From Amaranthus tricolor (lineage: Eukaryota > Streptophyta > Magnoliopsida > Caryophyllales > Amaranthaceae), in assembly GCF_026212465.1 (NCBI RefSeq), contig NC_080050.1:3021144-3085143 (forward strand): a stretch of DNA of 64,000 nucleotides, written 5' to 3'. Numbering within the stretch: the first letter of the stretch is position 1; each line of letters opens with the position of its first letter. The translations under genes and the position numbers were made by a program. Below the pieces are notes generated by a model. It was not told the DNA's origin, searched no databases, and saw only the letters and a list, made by a program, of their open reading frames with translations. Positions 11,918 to 23,328 of this stretch are shown here, piece after piece.

Positions 11918-12111
11918 TACTACCAAAAAAATTAAATTGTGACGATTTTCGAGACTTAATCAAAATGTCATCATTTTTAAAATATTATTCTAATATTTCA
12001 ATCTTAATTTATGATACTTCTACAAGTGTCACCAAATATTTTGGTGACATTTAACAAACGACATGACATTAATATTTTTATATGTCAAAATTGACACTAT
12101 TATTTGTAGTG
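11918..12111. mobile_element. Possible CACTA-type MITE
   Basis: The right end read backwards begins CACTACAAATAATAGTGTCA and the left end begins TACTACCAAAAAAATTAAAT, an imperfect pairing of CACTA-like termini. The element is 194 bp, non-coding and AT-rich. The 3-bp flanks (ACT and TCT) do not match exactly, so the call is moderate. Confidence 0.4.
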
Positions 12112-12317
12112 TCTGGATCCTCATAAGTAATTGTATTGCATAACAAGTTAACAACCTTACTATAATAAGGTAGACGAACACTCATCTGTAAAAGTAAATC
12201 AGGATGTAAATTCCTTTATACGGTCGCGTTTTTAGTTGGATTTTATTGGTCTTTTTTAATAATCTAATCTGGATCAGTTTGAGTACGCCGAGGTGTTTAT
12301 TAGAGGCATGACGATTG

Positions 12318-12530
12318 AAAATTTTTTTACGATTAGAACTACCCTTATAGGATCGGATCGTTGGATTGTAGGATCGTATTATGATCTTACCACCTAAATT
12401 CTTGAATTAAGTAGGTTCACACGATCCTACCAGCATTCAAATCCGACTTATAATCTGGATTGGTTGCCTATTTTCCCATCACAGGATTACAGAATCGTAG
12501 ATCAGAATTGAGATTCTAATAAAAATTATG
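12318..12530 (-). repeat. Unclassified dispersed repeat, copy A
   Basis: The reverse complement of this block aligns with 26655-26850. Shared landmarks include AATTCAAGAATTTAGGTGGT here against GCTCAAGAATTTAAGTGGTA there, and CGATCCTACAATCCAACGAT against CGATTCTACAATGCTACGAT. The repeat is non-coding, with many GATCCTAC-type words. The class of the element is unknown. Confidence 0.6.
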
Positions 12531-12627
12531 GTTGAAAGTATCAACGTGGGTTAACAACTGATCATGTAATATTATTAACGTATTAATGATTAATGGCAAA
12601 GGATAAAAGTCCCAATATTCACATTCA

Positions 12628-12712
12628 TAAGGTTCTGACCAAGGGGAGGGAGAGCCCTCGACCATTAGACTGCGCTCTCCTGTCCATCTTGAGCTATCCC
12701 CCTTGGTTAGTT
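12628..12712 (-). other. tRNA-like hairpin
   Basis: The ends form a stem, ACCAAGGGG at the left and CCCCCTTGGT at the right. The minus strand contains TAGCTCAAGATGG, which resembles a polymerase III A box. A weak B-box-like GGTCGAGGGC follows about 34 bases later, closer than in a true tRNA. It does not fold as a standard cloverleaf, so it may be a tRNA-derived repeat rather than a working tRNA gene. Confidence 0.3.
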
Positions 12713-12788
12713 ATTCTGTTATTTTTCATTCTAAGCCTTAAGTCCATTTATCTAACATAAATGATTGAAAAATGGAAATATAGAGACT

Positions 12789-13069
12789 TGTTAGAGTATA
12801 TAACATATTCTGGAGCGTCAATCATCAATTTAAGCTTTTAGTTGAGATGGTTTTTTGATATGGTATCAAAGCCTAATGTGACAAAAGGTAACGAGTTCGA
12901 ATCTCAACCACCCCTCATTTAAAGTGGAATATTTAGCGCCGGGTACGAAGAGGGTCTGTGTTGCATCCACACTTCTAACCCAATGGGCTCTCGCGTGAGG
13001 GGGCGTGTTAGAGTATATAACATATCAATCATCAACTTAAACTTTTGATTGAGATGATTTATTGATAAA
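12789..13069 (+). mobile_element. TRIM retrotransposon, complete copy
   Basis: This is a miniature LTR retrotransposon of about 281 bp. LTR 1 (12789-12860) begins TGTTAGAGTATATAACATAT. A primer binding site, TGGTATCAAAGCC, follows directly and resembles the tRNA-Met type. The non-coding interior ends in a purine tract, GAGGGGG, just before LTR 2 (13006 onward), which begins with the same 20 bases. AGACT lies on both sides (12784-12788 and 13070-13074), the 5-bp duplication expected of integrase. There is no coding capacity, so it depends on enzymes from another element. LTR 2 lacks about 10 bases present in LTR 1. Confidence 0.8.
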
Positions 13070-13239
13070 AGACTTCTGACAAATAACTAATGACATAAAA
13101 CAAAAAATTTAAAAATTAGATAAATTAGTCAAAACAGTGAAATTTAAGTTAGAATAAAGTTTCACTTTCTTCAATAGTTTTGAGTTACATGTTTATAATC
13201 CAACTTATTACTTTTACGGAGTCAACCTTAACATGAAAA

Positions 13240-13870
13240 AATTATTGTGGCTAGCTCTTACATGGTTAGATAGCGGAATCTTAGGTCAGCCTTAAATAGT
13301 TAATTTAAAAGTTTTATTTACACATTCATAAAAGGCATAGGGATCCATAGCCCCACCAAAATAAAAAAAGTTTTGAATATTTGAACTATAAAGAAAATAA
13401 GGTGATCAGGGATAAAACCAAGAAAATTAATACCTCTACATAGTGACACAATGAGGTATTTTGATCCATTTGGTTGTTTGGACGAGTTTTGAGTATAATT
13501 TTTAAAATATAGTAATTTCAATTTTTAAGTATATATGAATCTTGACCATCTGTTTTTTATTTTTATATGATTTATATTGAGTCAGTTAGATCATATTTGA
13601 TTTCGGTTAATCAGATCAATTTTGAACAGCTTCTGCTTAATTTACAATATAGAAATTATATTACATGAAAACTACTATTGTGGCACTTGCATAGTTAGCA
13701 ATCAGGATCATATATGAACATCTTAAAAGTTAACTTGAAACTATCTTTTATAATTTATAAAGGGGTTATGGGGTGCCATCCACCCATCAAAATAAGAAAA
13801 ATATTGAAAGTTTAAGAAAAATGACCAAAAATCTAAAAATAAAGTGAGAGGTCACACAAATGATATGTTA
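13240..13870 (+). repeat. Diverged direct duplication
   Basis: Two diverged copies of an AT-rich block, near 13240-13460 and 13676-13870, share order and wording. Both start with ATTGTGGC and later contain a 'CCACCAAAATAA' or 'CCCATCAAAATAA' motif. No coding potential is evident. Confidence 0.45.
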
Positions 13871-16363
13871 ATATCTTAACCTTTACCTATAAAATAACAA
13901 TTGTTTAGTTTGAAATAAAAATCTTAGGTATATGAAGTAGTTAACTTGAAAGTTCCATTACGTGCATATTTAGTGTGTGTCAATAAGTTTGGGCTCAAAA
14001 CCTATTGAAAAAACTCAATTTTATGCTCATTTTAATGATATTAGACATTAGTATCATAACCTTTCAATTTTCCCAATTAATGTCCAATACATTTTTTATG
14101 GCAAATGAAAGTAGTGCTCGTCATAACAATTTGAGTTGTGTTTAGTATAGTGGTGCAGGTAATTGTTTTTATAATGATTTAAAATGTAGTGTTTTTGTAT
14201 AAAAGTTAGTGATTTGAGATTTTCAGTATATTTTTCTCAATACATCATACTCTAACAACTACCATCAGCATTATTTTACCGAACAATGTTAAATTGCATA
14301 ACATATTTGACATCTAACAACATAGCAACTACAATTATACAATTATAGCTACCCACTGCTATAACAATTCAAATTTCTAACAATTATTTGTATGTCTTTG
14401 TTTATCTATAAGGATTTTTTTTTTTTCTGTTGAGGTTGTTTTCTTTTCTCTTAGGATTCATATGTAAATCTTTCTCAAGTTGAGGGACTCTTTAGCCCTA
14501 CTCTCTTATATAAGTATGAACTGTCATGATTGAAATATACTGGGTATGAAAAAGATAATGATCCTCAAATTAGTACCTATAACTGATATTCAACTTTCAA
14601 GACTTGATTTCTAAGTGCATATATAGCAAAACCCATTAATTAATTGAGGATGATGAATTGATGGTGACTAATACAATGATAATGGCTGAATAATCCTGAA
14701 TTAAGAGTTAATTATATCCCTAATATTCCTTAGATATTAGTATTATATGAGATTTTAGGCAACTTGGGTCTTCATTGTCGTACTGAAAAGTGAAATAATC
14801 CCATAAATCTTCATCTTCTCAACTCTCATTCAATGCTTTCTCCTCATAAAAGCGAATAAAGTCACCTAAAACCTAACTACCAACTTTCCCCAAACCCATT
14901 AAATAAAATCCGATTTATTATATACTCCTTCCAATATTTCAATTAAGTTGAAAAAATTTTACATATGGTTTTTCATGGTTATACATAGTTAAAATATCAC
15001 TTTATCTGAATTTACTAATATTTTTGTTTTTAAGCTATTTTACATCAAATATTTACGATTACGTATCTTTAAAAATTCTAAAAAGTTAATATTATATATA
15101 TATGCATTAAGTAGAATCAAATAAGATTTTCATTATATAATTTGAATCGAATATATAAATAAGGTTTTAAGAGTTTCAAATATTGAGGAATTAAAAAGAT
15201 AAAAGAGAATCATTTGAGATAGTTTAATTTGGGCATGTGTAAAGATAAGGTATTAACGAATCGATAAGGACAATAAAAAAGTTGAAGCTCGGGAGACTTA
15301 ATAATAGGGTGAGGAAGACGGAAGATGAAATGGAGGATAGGAGTGGAAACAGATATGAATGAGCTAGACTACAAATTGAGATGGTAGAAAATGAAAATGA
15401 ACGGAGAAGAAGAATCAAGGTGAACGACCATTGAAACTGATATATTGGTGCATATAGCCGCTCCAATCTTATGGTATTTGAGTCAATGTAAAGAATTACA
15501 ATATATATTATTTTTATATCATTATCCGAAACATTTATAATGACATTGAGGCTTGAAAGACGGTTTGAAAACTACCTAAAAAGAAAAATGGACACACTTC
15601 AAAAATAGATAAGGTATGAAAAGCCAGTGTTTTGTAAAATTATTAATTAGTGACTCTTTTTAAAATGAGGTCAAACTGAAAATTTATAACAAAATTGCAT
15701 TTTAGTCGATAAAAATAATATTTTAATTTTATTATATATCTTATACATGGTCCGATGAGTTTTGTTAAAAACTTTAAGAATATTATTACCCAACAAATTT
15801 ATCATTTTATTTATTTATTTTTTTTGAAAAATTATGTTTTATCTTTTCTTGATATAGTGCTGGTGTGCTACTATAACAAATAAATTAATTAATTAGAAAT
15901 ATAACCAAAACTATAATATTTTATATTGTTGTTTATACATAGCCCCAAGAGTTCATATTTTTCATAATTTTAAATTATATTTCTTTTGTTTTTTTTTTTC
16001 TTAAAACATCAATTTTATCATTTATTTCATGGTATAGTACTAGTGTGCTACTATCACAATTCACAAACAAATTACCTAGAAATATAACCATATAAAAGCA
16101 CCCTTTAGCAACAAGCCACCTGGATTCACACTTATTAATCTTTTTATCTAATTTACTTCTCTTTGTGAATTAAAAAAAAAAATTAAAATATACACCTAAA
16201 TTGTGAGACAAGAATCTAAATATCATTTTATTGTTCCTACTTCAAGGCTTACTTGAAAGTAATAATAATCTACTTGTTTTCCATCACATGCTCCTACCTC
16301 TTCTTTAGTCAATTTCTTCCTCTTCTCCTACATTTAATGTAAACACTTCATATTATATAATTG
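13871..16363. other. Intergenic, no gene seen
   Basis: About 2.5 kb of AT-rich sequence without a supported gene. An 80-residue open frame at 15224-15466 (minus) has no recognisable domain. Confidence 0.45.
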
Positions 16364-16605
16364 TCTCTTCTATTCACACTAATTGTCCTATCTGATTTTT
16401 AAACTTTATCTAATACACTAATTCAATTCTAAATATCTCTTATAGTATATTAATTAATATTAATAAAATTTACATTGAGACGAATCAAACAATATCTCAC
16501 TTGACTATATTTTGACATATAGATTAAGAATAAAATTCAAACTAAGAGTGATTGATAAATAGTGTTAAAAAGTCAAATGGGACAATTGTTCTGAATTGGA
16601 GGGAG
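16364..16605. mobile_element. Stowaway-like MITE
   Basis: The right end, GGACAATTGTTCTGAATTGG followed by AGGGAG, is flanked by TA at 16606-16607. The left end ATTCACACTAATTGTCC is its inverted partner. The interior is closely related to the MITE at 31342-31616, sharing 'CGAATCAAACAA' and 'CACTTGACTATATTTT'. Confidence 0.65.
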
Positions 16606-16611
16606 TATATG

Positions 16612-16864
16612 TTAGTGTTTAGCAAATTAGCTTATTAAGCAATTTTAGCTTATTTTAACATAAATAAAGGATTTGGTGGTCAAACCAGCTAATGCTAATG
16701 TTTTGTGAATTAGCTGGTTAAAAGTTAAAACAACTTATTGATACCAATAAGTTATTTTTGAACACGCTGCTTATAGCAATGGGTTCAAATCAGTTAATAA
16801 AATCAACTGGTCAAATTAACCATTATAATCAGCTATTAGCTACCAACTATCTGCCAAACACTAA
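16612..16864. mobile_element. hAT-like MITE
   Basis: The left end TTAGTGTTTAGCAAATTAGC pairs with a right end that reads backwards as TTAGTGTTTGGCAGATAGTT. The interior repeats 'TCAGCTATTAGCTACCA' motifs also found in the copy at 62201-62425. No clear 8-bp target duplication is seen, and there is no coding sequence. Confidence 0.5.
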
Positions 16865-17133
16865 AAAAACATCCTTCATATTTTTTAATATGTAAAAAAA
16901 CATCCTTATGATTTACAAGTAGTATTAGCTTACCTATTTTCATGAGTTCCCTTAAAAAAAATTAGGCTTTGTCTTTCTTCTTTGAATTCCTTTTTCCTTG
17001 TTTGGGTGGTTGAGCTATCTATCCAATTCTATGAACTACTCACATTTAATTCCTTAATAATCCAGCTTCCAAGCAGCTCATCATCTCCTATTTCCACACT
17101 ATACTTTCTAACTTATACTTCTTTCACATACAC

Positions 17134-17140
17134 TATAAAT
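17134..17140 (+). promoter_or_regulatory. Probable TATA box of KCS1-like gene
   Basis: TATAAAT lies 184 bases upstream of the start codon and is followed by a C- and T-rich stretch, the usual plant promoter and leader arrangement. It is assigned from position and sequence only. Confidence 0.45.
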
Positions 17141-17323
17141 ACCCTACCCAAACAACCCTTTTCCCCTACACCTATAATTATCTTCTATTTTGATAACATT
17201 TTTTTATCATTTCTCTAGATTTAGGTCATCTTCTCTTAGACTTTTAATCACCCATTAATCCTTATATATATCTTGCTTAACCCTCATTTTAATAGCTTAA
17301 TTACAAAAGATTAGTCACAAATT

Positions 17324-18910
17324 ATGGCAAGTATAGAGATGGAAAATGAGAGATTAATGGCAGAAATGGCGTTTAAAGATGAAGCGTCAGTTGTTATTAA
17401 AATCCGTCGTAAATTACCTGATTATCTTCAGTCAGTAAAGCTCAAATATGTCAAATTAGGGTTAGGATATTCTTTTAAATCTCCTACTTCTATATTTGTA
17501 TTTATTGTCGCTTTACCACTTTTACTTTCTATATTGATTCAACTTATGGGTCTAAAAATGGACCGGGTTTCTGATTTATGGACGAACCGGACTGTTTTTG
17601 TTGACACCGCGACGGGTGTTACTGGTTTGGTTGTCTTGCTTGTTGCATTGGGAGTTTATTGGGTGAACCGGACTAGACCGGTTTATCTTGTTGATTTTGC
17701 CTGTTATAAACCGGTGGATGAGAGGAAATTATCGGTTGAGTCATTTCTTAAAATGACGGAAGATTGTGGGGCTTTTAATGATGAAACAGTTCATTTCCAA
17801 AAAAGGATTGCAACCCGGTCCGGTTTAGGTGATGAGACGTATTTTGCAAGGGGAATTACGTCTAAACCGCCTAATTTGTCGATTTCGGAAGCTCGAGCTG
17901 AGGCGGAGGAAGTTATTTTTAACACGGTTGATGCTCTTTTTGAGAAAACCGGATTTAGACCGGAGGATATTGATATTGTGATTGTAAATTGTAGTTTATT
18001 TAACCCAACTCCATCCCTTTCTTCTATGATTGTAAACCACTACAAATTAAAGCCCACAGTCAAAACCTATAATTTGGGAGGAATGGGCTGCAGTGCGGGC
18101 CTTATATCCATTGATTTAGCCAAACATTTACTCAAAGCCCGGCCCAATTCTTATGCCTTGGTTTTTAGCACTGAAAATATTACCCAAAATTGGTATTTTG
18201 GCAATGACAAATCCATGCTTTTATGCAATTGTATTTTCCGCATGGGTGGGGCCGCTGTTTTATTATCAAACAAGTCAAAGGATCGTGGTGTGGCGAAATA
18301 CGAGTTGGTGCATACTGTCCGAACCCATAAGGGCTCTGACGAGAACAGTTATAATTGTGTATTTCAAAGAGAGGACGATAAAGGAAAAGTTGGAGTCTCT
18401 TTAGCTCGTGAGTTGATGGCGGTTGCTGGAGACGCGCTAAAAACCAACATTACTACTCTAGGCCCATTAGTGTTACCATGGTCGGAACAATTTATGTTTT
18501 TGGCAACCTTAATTAGGAGGAAGGTTTTAAAACAAGTTAAAGTCAAACCATACATTCCCGATTTTAAGAAGGCATTCGAGCATTTTTGTATTCATGCCGG
18601 TGGAAGGGCAGTGTTAGATGAGATAGAGAAGAATTTGCAACTTAGTACTTGGCATATGGAACCTTCTAGAATGACTCTTCATAGGTTCGGTAATACATCA
18701 AGTAGCTCGCTTTGGTACGAGCTTGCCTACACCGAAGCAAAAGGTAGAGTCAATGGAGGTGATCGTGTTTGGCAAATTGCTTTTGGTTCAGGTTTTAAGT
18801 GTAATAGTGCGGTTTGGAAGTCTTTGAAAAAGGTTGAGGTTGGGAAGTCTAGGACTAACCCATGGGTTGATTCAATAGAGAAGTATCCTGTTAAGATTAA
18901 TCTTGCTTAA
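17324..18910 (+). CDS. KCS1: 3-ketoacyl-CoA synthase, KCS1 type
   Basis: This intronless gene encodes 528 residues. The family catalyses the first, rate-setting condensation of malonyl-CoA with acyl-CoA in the endoplasmic reticulum, making very-long-chain fatty acids for wax, cutin and suberin. Two membrane segments are visible near residues 55-77 and 98-114, followed by the FAE1/CUT1 condensing domain. The catalytic triad is intact: Cys256 in [10 protein letters not shown], His424 in [11 protein letters not shown] and Asn457 in RFGNTSSSS. Their spacings (168 and 33) equal those I recall for Arabidopsis FAE1. The N-terminal [11 protein letters not shown] and [20 protein letters not shown] segments and the [17 protein letters not shown] segment point to the KCS1 branch rather than KCS6, KCS11 or FAE1. 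Met6 is an alternative start that fits the family's N-terminus about equally well. No truncation is seen. Confidence 0.95.
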   Translation: MASIEMENERLMAEMAFKDEASVVIKIRRKLPDYLQSVKLKYVKLGLGYSFKSPTSIFVFIVALPLLLSILIQLMGLKMDRVSDLWTNRTVFVDTATGVTGLVVLLVALGVYWVNRTRPVYLVDFACYKPVDERKLSVESFLKMTEDCGAFNDETVHFQKRIATRSGLGDETYFARGITSKPPNLSISEARAEAEEVIFNTVDALFEKTGFRPEDIDIVIVNCSLFNPTPSLSSMIVNHYKLKPTVKTYNLGGMGCSAGLISIDLAKHLLKARPNSYALVFSTENITQNWYFGNDKSMLLCNCIFRMGGAAVLLSNKSKDRGVAKYELVHTVRTHKGSDENSYNCVFQREDDKGKVGVSLARELMAVAGDALKTNITTLGPLVLPWSEQFMFLATLIRRKVLKQVKVKPYIPDFKKAFEHFCIHAGGRAVLDEIEKNLQLSTWHMEPSRMTLHRFGNTSSSSLWYELAYTEAKGRVNGGDRVWQIAFGSGFKCNSAVWKSLKKVEVGKSRTNPWVDSIEKYPVKINLA

Positions 18911-19740
18911 GGTTGTACAAACATTGTATTGTATGACTTGGTTGTATCATTATTATTATTTACTTGGTTGGAAGGAAAGGAGGGTGGGTTTGGCCAATAC
19001 ATTTATGATTTTTAGCCTTGGGATTTATTTTTTTTAAGTACAAGACGTATTTTTAAGGTGCATATATCAGTGATTTGTTTGGTTATTTAATTTAAAGAAA
19101 TGTTCACTTGAAAGTTGTAAGTGTAAGATCGATGAATTGAAAATTACTTTTAACATTTATCATAATGCATTATTTGAAAAAGAACTATGATGAAGTGATT
19201 GTTTGTCAAAAATTTCCAGTAATAAATTATTGAAAAACTTAATTTAAAAATTCTTAGTATTTAAATTTGGAAAACCTCAGCTTTGAAATTTTATTTTAAA
19301 ATCTTAACTTTAGTAGGCTTTTTATTCTACATTTAAATCTTAACTTTTAAATACTAGGAATATTCAAAAATCCTAACTTTCTAAAAAAAATTTTGTAATA
19401 AAAAAACAATGGACCAATAAAATGATGTTACGTATTCGTTTTTACTTCTTTTTATGGTCATCAATCGATTAATGTTTTTAAAAACACAAAGTTAAGATTT
19501 TTATAATTGGAATACTTAAAGTTGGAGGTTTTTAAATCAGTTATTCCTATTATTTGTCAAACACTACTCAGAATAATATGTTTTTCTGTAAAAGAGTATC
19601 AACTTATGGAAACATTTGTTTAATCGTCAAAGTTGCATAAACTGTCATACACTCTTATTAGAGACTGTCCCTGTATCTGTCTCGCTATTATCATCAACCA
19701 AAAAACATTTGATTTTATGATACTCATTGTAAACATATAA
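18911..19740. other. 3' flank of KCS1-like gene
   Basis: TGTA-rich sequence directly after the stop (for example TTGTACAAACATTGTATTGT) is compatible with a plant polyadenylation region. Beyond it the sequence is AT-rich with no gene. Confidence 0.4.
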
Positions 19741-19748
19741 TTATTTAA

Positions 19749-20075
19749 ATTTTATTATTTCCTAAATTAATTTGCCATGTAATTAATAAAAAACCAATAA
19801 GATTATTTCGTTTGTCAGAGCTTTAATAACCCGACACTTTAAATTTTTAACTCTTTTATAACATTTTATGATTTTATCATTTCCTAAATTAATTTGTCAT
19901 GTAATCAATAAGAAATCGATAAAATTATTTCATTTGTCAGAGCTCTAATAATCTGACACTTCAAATTTCCATCTCTTTTATAACATTATATATAATGATA
20001 TAATATGATTCTATTTGTGAGAACTATAATAACTTGACATTTAGAATTTTCCATCTTTTTTATAACATTGTGATG
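19749..20075 (+). repeat. Tandem repeat, about 122-bp unit
   Basis: Two nearly complete units and a third shortened one share landmarks such as TTTCCTAAATTAATTTG and TTTGTCAGAGCTTTAATAA. CCTAAATTAA recurs at 19761 and 19883, giving the 122-bp period. The third unit (about 19990-20075) lacks part of the start. The sequence is non-coding and of unknown origin. Confidence 0.7.
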
Positions 20076-20491
20076 TCAAGATATCATAGTTGACATTATA
20101 GAATAACTAAGAATGTCTTTTATGTGGTAATCAAAAGACTCACCAATCACTTATTATACACAATACTCTGAACTACTTCAAAATTTGCCCCATTTGGTAA
20201 AAAAAATCTCACTAAAAATAGACAAAGAAAGCATTGAAAAATCAGAAAATGCTAGTGTAAAACCGATCAAAACCCCAAATTCGATCAGTTTTAAGTAGTT
20301 ATAATTAATGTTTTAAATTATCATTTTAGTTCCACGTCATTATTTTTCGTTAAAACGCACTTTTTTTTGTCAATTTTTATATTTTGAGTCAACGTATGTA
20401 TCTTTAATGTTAATATAGGTATATTCATCATTTTTTGTAAGAAAATATTTTGTTTCAAAATAAAAATTAAGTTATTATTACTCCTATTATT

Positions 20492-20496
<5 letters not shown>

Positions 20497-20550
<54 letters not shown>
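20497..20550. repeat. (TA)n microsatellite
   Basis: An uninterrupted TA dinucleotide run of about 54 bases. Open frames across it (Ile-Tyr repeats) are artefacts. Confidence 0.9.
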
Positions 20551-20555
<5 letters not shown>

Positions 20556-21980
20556 TACATAATATATAAAAATTTAGCTTAAATTTTCATTATTTTTTCA
20601 ATTGAAATATAAATACCTTACATAATTTATTTATCTTGACATTTTTATGTTTAAATTATATTATGAATTTTAAACATCATGCTAACTTATTTGATGAATT
20701 AAATTTATATTATAAAGTTTGATGAAAACATGCGTCATAACTACTTAATTTGTAGTCATTTGATCGTCATTAAAATTAATTTCGAATAAAGTTGAAGATT
20801 TCTATTATTTAGTTGACCTTAAAATTTTTTAATAAACACGAGAATTTATATGAGCCAAGTGAAACATGAAAATGTAGTTTCTATCAATCTTATATGCAAA
20901 CAAACGAACTCTTAAACTTCCAAATGCATCACACAAAACCAAATTAAATCCACTAATTAAGTCATTTCAAGTTTTGTTTTCTTACTCTTTAAGACTAACT
21001 TGCTAGACACCTCAAAAATTGGTGTCAAATTAATTGGAACTTTCTTGTTTCATATACTCCTTGCCAATTATGAACTTTTTCTCATATTTTTTAATTCTCA
21101 TATAATGACAGTTGAAATACAACCTGTGAAGATCAATTAGATAGACATAGATAGAACATGGAACTTCATGGTATAAAATATATAATTGTTAAATAAAACA
21201 ATTTTAATTTGAATTTAATTATTTATTGCATAACTTATGTATTCTCTCTCTTATTCTAATTAAGTGTCCCATTTAATTTTGCATATATATATATCGGTGC
21301 ACTATTTTAATCAAAAATACCTTTAATTGTGTTCGGTTAAAAATCATAAAATATTAATTTTAATAATTTAATCTCATAATCCTACTCAACTATGATTTAA
21401 CCTATATATTGAAAATAAAATACAAAATAAGAATACGAGAAAGTCTTTTTGTATGGACTTAGTTCACACTATTTTCGTACGTACTAAACTTAAAAGATAT
21501 TAAAATAATAATTATTTTTATTTGACAAGTACAATCAAATACCATCATTGAAAAACACTTGTAGACTAAAATAATAGTCACGTGACCTTGTTTGATTCGT
21601 CTAACCATTCTTTTCATTCGTCCCAGTTATTTTTTATCACTATTCACTTATCTTTCTTAATTTGCATTTTATTCTTAATCAATAAGTTAAAACATAGTCA
21701 TGTGGGATACTGTTTAATTCTTCTCAATACAAAAATTATTAATATCAATTTTTTATAATTTTTAATTAAAAACTATTAGAAATATTAAAAGTTAAAATGT
21801 TGTCTCGATAAGTATAAAAAAAATAAATTAGACTAATGGGCTTAATAGGAATAGAAGGTCCATGCTACACTTTTATGAGTTAGTACATCATATCCAAATT
21901 AGCTCCTTGCTCAATACTCTAACTAACATAGAAATTGTAATGTAATTTCCTAGCAACTTCTTTCCAACTTCCTTCTCTAA
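20551..21980. other. Intergenic, with MITE-like fragments
   Basis: AT-rich sequence containing worn pieces related to the Stowaway-like family (near 21240-21440 and 21600-21840) but no complete ends and no gene. Confidence 0.4.
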
Positions 21981-21984
21981 CAAA

Positions 21985-21992
21985 TATATATA
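21985..21992 (+). promoter_or_regulatory. Probable TATA box of DUF761 gene
   Basis: TATATATA lies 111 bases upstream of the start codon at 22096 and is followed by a C- and A-rich leader. The call rests on position. Confidence 0.4.
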
Positions 21993-22095
21993 CACACAAA
22001 CAACCCAAAAAATTATTCCCATTACATAAACTATCTCAAGAATTAATTGGTTAATCAAATACATAATTAAAGCTTAAAAACTAAGAATTTTAATA

Positions 22096-22635
22096 ATGGT
22101 GTTACTTAACAAACTAAGAAATGCTGTTAAGAAGTTGACCTTCTTATTGAAGCTTAAAAACTTCCTTGCAAGTTCAACATGGCAGGTTGCCTCCATGATC
22201 CGAACCCGAGCTACGGCCACCATCACCGGCCCATATCGAGGGCGGCGACGGGCCTTTAGCTTCAATGATCGTCCGGGATTAAGAGCTTGTGTTGAAGTTG
22301 TGATTATTGAAGATCAAGATCAAGATAAAGATAAAGATTCTTCAAATTCATATGATGGGGATGATGAATATGTAAGTCATAAATCAGAGGGTTCTAGTGG
22401 TGCGACCTCACCATATCCCCTGCGCCGGACCACAAGTTATCCCCTAGAAGCTGACGTGGATAAACAATCTGAGATGTTTATTGAGAATTTCTACAAACAT
22501 TTAATGTTTGAGAAGCAAGTTTCTTTGAATTTAAGGTATTGTAGAGATTATAATAGCTTTAATCCTTCTAGTGATGATTATAGTGTTGTTTCTCCTTTGT
22601 CTTCTGGTGGTTCTCAGCTTGTGTCTCCCACTTGA
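22096..22635 (+). CDS. DUF761-containing plant protein
   Basis: This intronless gene encodes 179 residues. The C-terminal half contains DVDKQSEMFIENFYKHLMFE at residues 120-139 and continues QVSLNLRYCRDYNS. This is the short conserved motif of DUF761, often annotated 'cotton fibre-expressed protein'. The N-terminus is basic and partly hydrophobic (residues 1-36). A basic patch, YRGRRRAF, and an acidic run, EDQDQDKDKD (72-81), follow. The molecular function of this family is not established. The length is typical. The start is the first ATG, with stops upstream, and there is no sign of damage. Confidence 0.85.
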   Translation: MVLLNKLRNAVKKLTFLLKLKNFLASSTWQVASMIRTRATATITGPYRGRRRAFSFNDRPGLRACVEVVIIEDQDQDKDKDSSNSYDGDDEYVSHKSEGSSGATSPYPLRRTTSYPLEADVDKQSEMFIENFYKHLMFEKQVSLNLRYCRDYNSFNPSSDDYSVVSPLSSGGSQLVSPT

Positions 22636-23318
22636 TCAACAAACTTCTGTTCTAATGAAATTGGTACATTTTTAATACACGTAACATACTGTTAACGGAA
22701 ATTTAACAATTTACGATGATTATTTTTTTGTTTTTTTTTTTTTTTTTAATTTTTATGATTGTAGATTTTAATTCATTGAGAGTTCAAGATTGAATAATGT
22801 GAATTTGATTTATTGTATTGATCATTAAGGATATAGTCATATTTTTTATTAACAATATACATATATTATGTTGAGGTATTTTGGAGAGTGTTTGTTTTAT
22901 TTTTCTATACTATATTTCTTTGTTTTATAAATGTAAATTGTGATTGGATTATCAATCTAACTTTATTATTAGTGTTATTATGATTTGAATAGTAATTAAT
23001 TTGTACCTCTTTTGTTTTTTTTTTATTACTTTTAGTCTTCTTGATCAATCAAAATATAAATATCTTTAGGTCTTTTACCATGACTTTTCAATCAAATGAC
23101 TTAACTTTTGAAAATACTCCTATGATGAGGAGGCTAAGACTTTTCAACCAAACTTCATAATCCTTCATATTCTAATTAAATATTCGATTTAATTTTGAAT
23201 ACTTTTTAATATACTATTACAATTCTAAATACTTTTTAATATATTATTTCAATCCTAAAATAAATTCAATTGTGTTAAGTTAAAACTAAAAAAATTAAGA
23301 CGAGTCAAATAAGATTTT
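22636..23318. other. Intergenic with MITE-like sequence
   Basis: After the DUF761 gene comes T-rich sequence. The part from about 23140 resembles a Stowaway-like MITE and is interrupted by the Mutator-like element at 23329, continuing after 24285. Confidence 0.4.
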
Positions 23319-23328
23319 ATTTGCGTTT

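Noticed and set aside
18153..18555. Frames overlapping the KCS1-like gene
   Set aside because: They are out-of-frame shadows of a complete 528-residue enzyme.
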